Shown piece by piece: positions 61,842 through 64,000 of a DNA stretch of 64,000 bases (its first letter is position 1; each line of letters begins with the position of its first letter). The stretch spans positions 1 through 64,000 of IMG/VR virus record IMGVR_UViG_3300034160_000027; one strand, given 5' to 3'. Position numbers and translations under genes: made by a program. This stretch comes from a virus. Under the pieces are notes generated by a model. That model had not been told where the DNA came from. It did not search any database and worked only from the letters and a program-made list of their open reading frames with translations.

Positions 61842-62411
61842 ATGACGAAAACGCAAATGTTGGTGAATCTGGCCAGTGATCTGGGCGCGTTTGGACAAGT
61901 CGAGTATACCGGCGGTTGGTTCGTTCTGTCCGACGTGTGCGGGACGGTTCGCTTGGGACGGTCTTTCGATACCGCGGAAAAGGCGTTGCGCGAGACTTAC
62001 GAGCGCGCCGAGTCCACGGACGCCGACACCACGGCCGCCGACACCACGGCCGCCGACACCACGGCCGCCGACACCACGGCCGCCGACACCACGGCCGCCG
62101 ACACCACGGACGCCGACACCACGGCCGCCGACACCACGGCCGCCGACACCACGGCCGCCGACACCACGGCCGCCGATACCACGGCCGCCGATACCACGGC
62201 CGCCGATACCACGGCCGCCGATACCACGGCCGCCGATACCACGGCCGCCGATACCACGGCCGCCGAGCTCGCGGTCACCGAGCCACGTATCATCCCAGTT
62301 TTCGTTTTCCCGGCCGGTCCGACCCCATCGTATCTCGCTAAGCAGCGCGCCAAGCGTCGCGACAAAGCGCGCCGGGCGCAGAAGGTTGCACGGCGCAATA
62401 ACCGCGGTTAA
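61842..62411 (+). CDS. Protein with 16 pentapeptide (ADTTA) repeats
   Basis: 189 aa. N-terminal ~60 residues fold-like (MLVNLASDLGAFGQVEYTGG, FDTAEKALRETYERA). A disordered stretch of 16 x 5 residues follows, built on DTTAA. A short strand segment and a very basic tail (KQRAKRRDKARRAQKVARR) end the chain. A likely layout is a head domain, flexible tether and nucleic-acid-binding tail. ATG preceded by GAAGGAA. Unknown family. Confidence 0.65.
   Translation: MTKTQMLVNLASDLGAFGQVEYTGGWFVLSDVCGTVRLGRSFDTAEKALRETYERAESTDADTTAADTTAADTTAADTTAADTTAADTTDADTTAADTTAADTTAADTTAADTTAADTTAADTTAADTTAADTTAADTTAAELAVTEPRIIPVFVFPAGPTPSYLAKQRAKRRDKARRAQKVARRNNRG
62026..62265 (+). repeat. 15-bp tandem repeat, 16 copies, in coding sequence
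   Basis: Unit GACACCACGGCCGCC, with the last six copies GATACC. In-frame; copy number can vary without a frameshift. The split into two sequence variants shows block expansion. Confidence 0.95.
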
Positions 62412-62459
62412 GCCAAACCTCGCCGCGCGACTAGCGCGCGGCTTATCGGGGTATACGAA

Positions 62460-62618
62460 GTGAAAGCAAAAGTTACGGTATCGTATAAGATCAAGCTCAC
62501 CGAGTCAGAGTTATTGCTGGTGTTGGTCGTTTTACGCCAGAGCACAGAATCCGGTGCCATGAGACTAGCCGCGAAGCTGGAAACGCGGAAGATAAAGGCA
62601 TCGGAGGCGCTAAAGTGA
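62460..62618 (+). CDS. Small hypothetical protein (52 aa)
   Basis: 52 aa, GTG start. KVTVSYKIKLTESELLLVLV and a basic helical end. Coupled by GTGA to the next gene. Unrecognised. Confidence 0.52.
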   Translation: MKAKVTVSYKIKLTESELLLVLVVLRQSTESGAMRLAAKLETRKIKASEALK

Positions 62619-62746
62619 GAATCTGGCATACCGTTGACGGAGTAAAGCGCGTGAATAGTGCGGCCTTTACTCAGATACTTATGCGGCTAAGCCCCGCGGG
62701 CCAGCAAAAATTGATTGCGTGCGTTATGCGCGCCGGAGTGAGTTGA
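62615..62746 (+). CDS. Small hypothetical protein (43 aa)
   Basis: 43 aa, GTG start in a GTGA overlap. MRIWHTVDGVKRVNSAAFTQ then LMRLSPAGQQKL. Its stop is one nt before the next ATG. Unrecognised. Confidence 0.5.
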   Translation: MRIWHTVDGVKRVNSAAFTQILMRLSPAGQQKLIACVMRAGVS

Positions 62747-62747
62747 A

Positions 62748-62999
62748 ATGTCATACATTGTCATGTCATCAGCGGCGAAAATGCCCGGGTCCTGCAAGGG
62801 CGTATACAAGCGAGTCGCCGTGATGGAAGTCGAGCCCGGAGCGGAACCGAAGATGATTTCCGAGCGCGCTAAGGGCGTCATCCGGGTCGTCCAGACTTGG
62901 GAAAACCTTAATGTCGGAAAGACGGATAAATGCGCGTACTCGCGCGCTTTGCGCGTCGCTGAAATGATGGCAAAGCGTTTAACCGATGGGGGCGCTTAA
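62748..62999 (+). CDS. Hypothetical protein (83 aa)
   Basis: 83 aa. MSYIVMSSAAKMPGSCKGVY beginning, then beta strands and a helical end. GGAGTGAG upstream. Similar small proteins flank the next family in other phages. Function unknown. Confidence 0.6.
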   Translation: MSYIVMSSAAKMPGSCKGVYKRVAVMEVEPGAEPKMISERAKGVIRVVQTWENLNVGKTDKCAYSRALRVAEMMAKRLTDGGA

Positions 63000-63000
63000 A

Positions 63001-63192
63001 ATGTATAAGATCGTCAGAGTGTATCTCAAGGGCGGTTCTCGGACGATAAAATCCGGGTTGGCGCTAGCGGAAGCGCAAGCGCACTGTAAAGACCCTGAGA
63101 CCTCCTCCCGTACGTGCACGGGGTCAAAGGCTAAGGCCCGGACTCGTAACAGTGGGCCGTGGTTCGATGTATACCAGGAGTGCACGAAATGA
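63001..63192 (+). CDS. Small conserved phage protein (63 aa)
   Basis: 63 aa from MYKIVRVYLKGGSRTIKSG. LTLAEAQAHC-like (LALAEAQAHCKDPETSS) and GPWFDVYQE match a widely occurring short phage/prophage family of unknown role. The start is one nt after the upstream stop. Confidence 0.75.
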   Translation: MYKIVRVYLKGGSRTIKSGLALAEAQAHCKDPETSSRTCTGSKAKARTRNSGPWFDVYQECTK

Positions 63193-63608
63193 AGCTAAAA
63201 GAATTCATCGAATCGTCGCACATTGACGCGGGTCGTATTCGCGCGGTTGTCGGGCAGTTAGGCGGTTGGTCCGAAGCGCAAACGGCCATGCCCGATATTG
63301 CGCGGTATGGTATCGACGGCGGGTTTTGCGGCTTTGTGTATTACTGTGACACGGTTGCATTTTACAATCGCAACCGGCACGCGATTATTGCGCTAGTAGA
63401 GGGCAGGGCTAGTGACCTTGGCGAAGAATGTGCAGGTATGGTCGCAAATTTTACCTGCTTGCGGCCCGTAGACACTGACGCGCGGCGTAGTATTTACCGC
63501 GCGTTGTCCGGTTGTAAGATGTGGGATGCTGACACGGAGGTAGCGAACGCCTTGGCGTGGTTTGCAGGCGAAGAGGTAGCGCGATCTTTTGATGATACGC
63601 GCGGGTGA
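63189..63608 (+). CDS. DUF7222-like phage protein
   Basis: 139 aa. IDAGRIRAVVGQLGGWSEAQ then DGGFCGFVYYCDTVAFYNRN resembles a common phage family (DUF7222 type: GGW...GFIYY.DT..F) of unknown function. ATGA-coupled to the upstream gene. Confidence 0.75.
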   Translation: MKLKEFIESSHIDAGRIRAVVGQLGGWSEAQTAMPDIARYGIDGGFCGFVYYCDTVAFYNRNRHAIIALVEGRASDLGEECAGMVANFTCLRPVDTDARRSIYRALSGCKMWDADTEVANALAWFAGEEVARSFDDTRG

Positions 63609-63614
63609 AACGAT

Positions 63615-63806
63615 ATGACCAAGAAAGATTACATCGTGTTGGTGCGGGCATTGCGCAACGCTGAACCCACGGTCGCGAGCGAATCGCTAGAGGCCCGCAT
63701 AGCGCAATGGCAGCATTGTGTCAACCGTATTGCGGACGCACTCGCGGCCGACAATTCGCGGTTTAATCGCGAGACGTTTAATAAAGCCTGCGGAATTCAA
63801 TCATGA
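63615..63806 (+). CDS. Hypothetical protein (63 aa)
   Basis: 63 aa. MTKKDYIVLVRALRNAEPTV and RIADALAADNSRFNRETFNK resemble a common short phage family (Y-..A--LR...F---C). ATGA-coupled to the following gene. Confidence 0.65.
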   Translation: MTKKDYIVLVRALRNAEPTVASESLEARIAQWQHCVNRIADALAADNSRFNRETFNKACGIQS

Positions 63807-64000
63807 GCACATACGCGTATCGTGTAGTCCATAGAAGCGGATGGGGTACCGGCTTCGGCCCGCGTCCGACCCATTGCGCAACCTGTGGCGAGCCGTTGCC
63901 CGCGCCTAACCCGGGAAGTTGTACCACGGGTTACGGCTGCGGAGAATCCGAGCGGATCGCGGAGCACAGCGACGCGCCGGAAATGAAGCCGGGAGAATTT
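63803..64000 (+). CDS. Cys-rich hypothetical protein, truncated by window end
   Basis: ATG 63803 overlaps the upstream stop. MSTYAYRVVHRSGWGTGFGP then THCATCGEPL and GSCTTGYGCG suggest a zinc-binding protein. No stop before 64000, so partial. Confidence 0.6.
   Translation, partial: MSTYAYRVVHRSGWGTGFGPRPTHCATCGEPLPAPNPGSCTTGYGCGESERIAEHSDAPEMKPGEF

Noticed and set aside
61471-61845. Open reading frame through the 58-bp repeats
   Set aside because: The repeat period is not divisible by three, so each unit is read in a different frame; composition is repeat-driven.
61876-62463. Alternative long frames over the 15-bp repeat (both strands)
   Set aside because: They exist only because the 15-bp unit lacks stops in several frames; the frame at 61842 has a good start, a folded-looking head and a basic tail.
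1-64000. Alternative genetic code or stop-codon recoding
   Set aside because: Three in-frame stops were seen, but TAA, TAG and TGA all end clearly bounded genes elsewhere and no suppressor tRNA was found.
1-64000. DatZ-type HD dATP hydrolase
   Set aside because: No protein in the window shows the H..HD..D pattern at the right size; it may be outside the window or absent.

Overview
This window is part of the double-stranded DNA genome of a tailed phage. The left end has a long tape-measure gene followed by tail-tip genes of the DUF1833 / NlpC-P60 / lambda-J type, which points to a long non-contractile (siphovirus) tail and a Gram-negative, probably proteobacterial, host. The host is inferred from gene types and strong purine-rich ribosome binding sites; nothing in the sequence names it. 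No terminase, portal, capsid, integrase, repressor or clear endolysin/holin cassette was recognised, so packaging genes lie outside the window and lifestyle cannot be decided.

Layout. (1) 1-13933, plus strand: tape measure with a built-in lytic transglycosylase, tail completion and tail-tip proteins, then fibre/appendage genes (two paralogous pairs and a protein with a perfect 69-bp tandem repeat). This block ends in two small genes, one resembling only the C-terminus of anaerobic ribonucleotide reductase. (2) 13930-45479, minus strand: a compact early/replication region, mostly ATGA-coupled. It holds SNF2 helicase, HNH homing endonuclease, dCMP deaminase, VRR-NUC nuclease, thymidylate synthase with an inserted endonuclease-like block, MazG-type pyrophosphohydrolase, family A DNA polymerase, C5 cytosine methyltransferase, ssDNA-binding protein, a split DUF2800 RecB-like nuclease, RecD/Dda-type helicase and many small Zn-ribbon or membrane proteins. 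(3) 45551-46079, plus strand: one isolated gene with its own promoter and terminator. (4) 46081-53842, minus strand: PurA/PurZ-like synthetase, VWA protein, J-domain/kinase-like protein and small genes served by a repeated promoter module. (5) 53993-64000, plus strand: ribbon-helix-helix protein, primase-helicase, an iteron-rich putative origin, homing-endonuclease debris, small accessory genes and several minisatellites.

How the genes work together. Nucleotide enzymes (dCMP deaminase, ThyA, MazG-like, PurA/PurZ-like) feed a phage replisome (primase-helicase, family A polymerase, SSB, helicases). The PurZ-like synthetase, MazG-like enzyme and family A polymerase with a proofreading domain resemble the gene set of phages that replace adenine by 2,6-diaminopurine. 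That is a hypothesis: the catalytic Asp typical of PurA is still present and no DatZ-type HD hydrolase was seen here.

A notable feature is the amount of broken coding sequence. At least five genes are split by small indels (two at A7 runs), three show in-frame stops followed by coding-like sequence, and several nuclease or homing-endonuclease fragments remain. Either the phage has been heavily worked over by homing elements and is decaying in places, or the assembly carries residual indel errors; read-level checking would decide.
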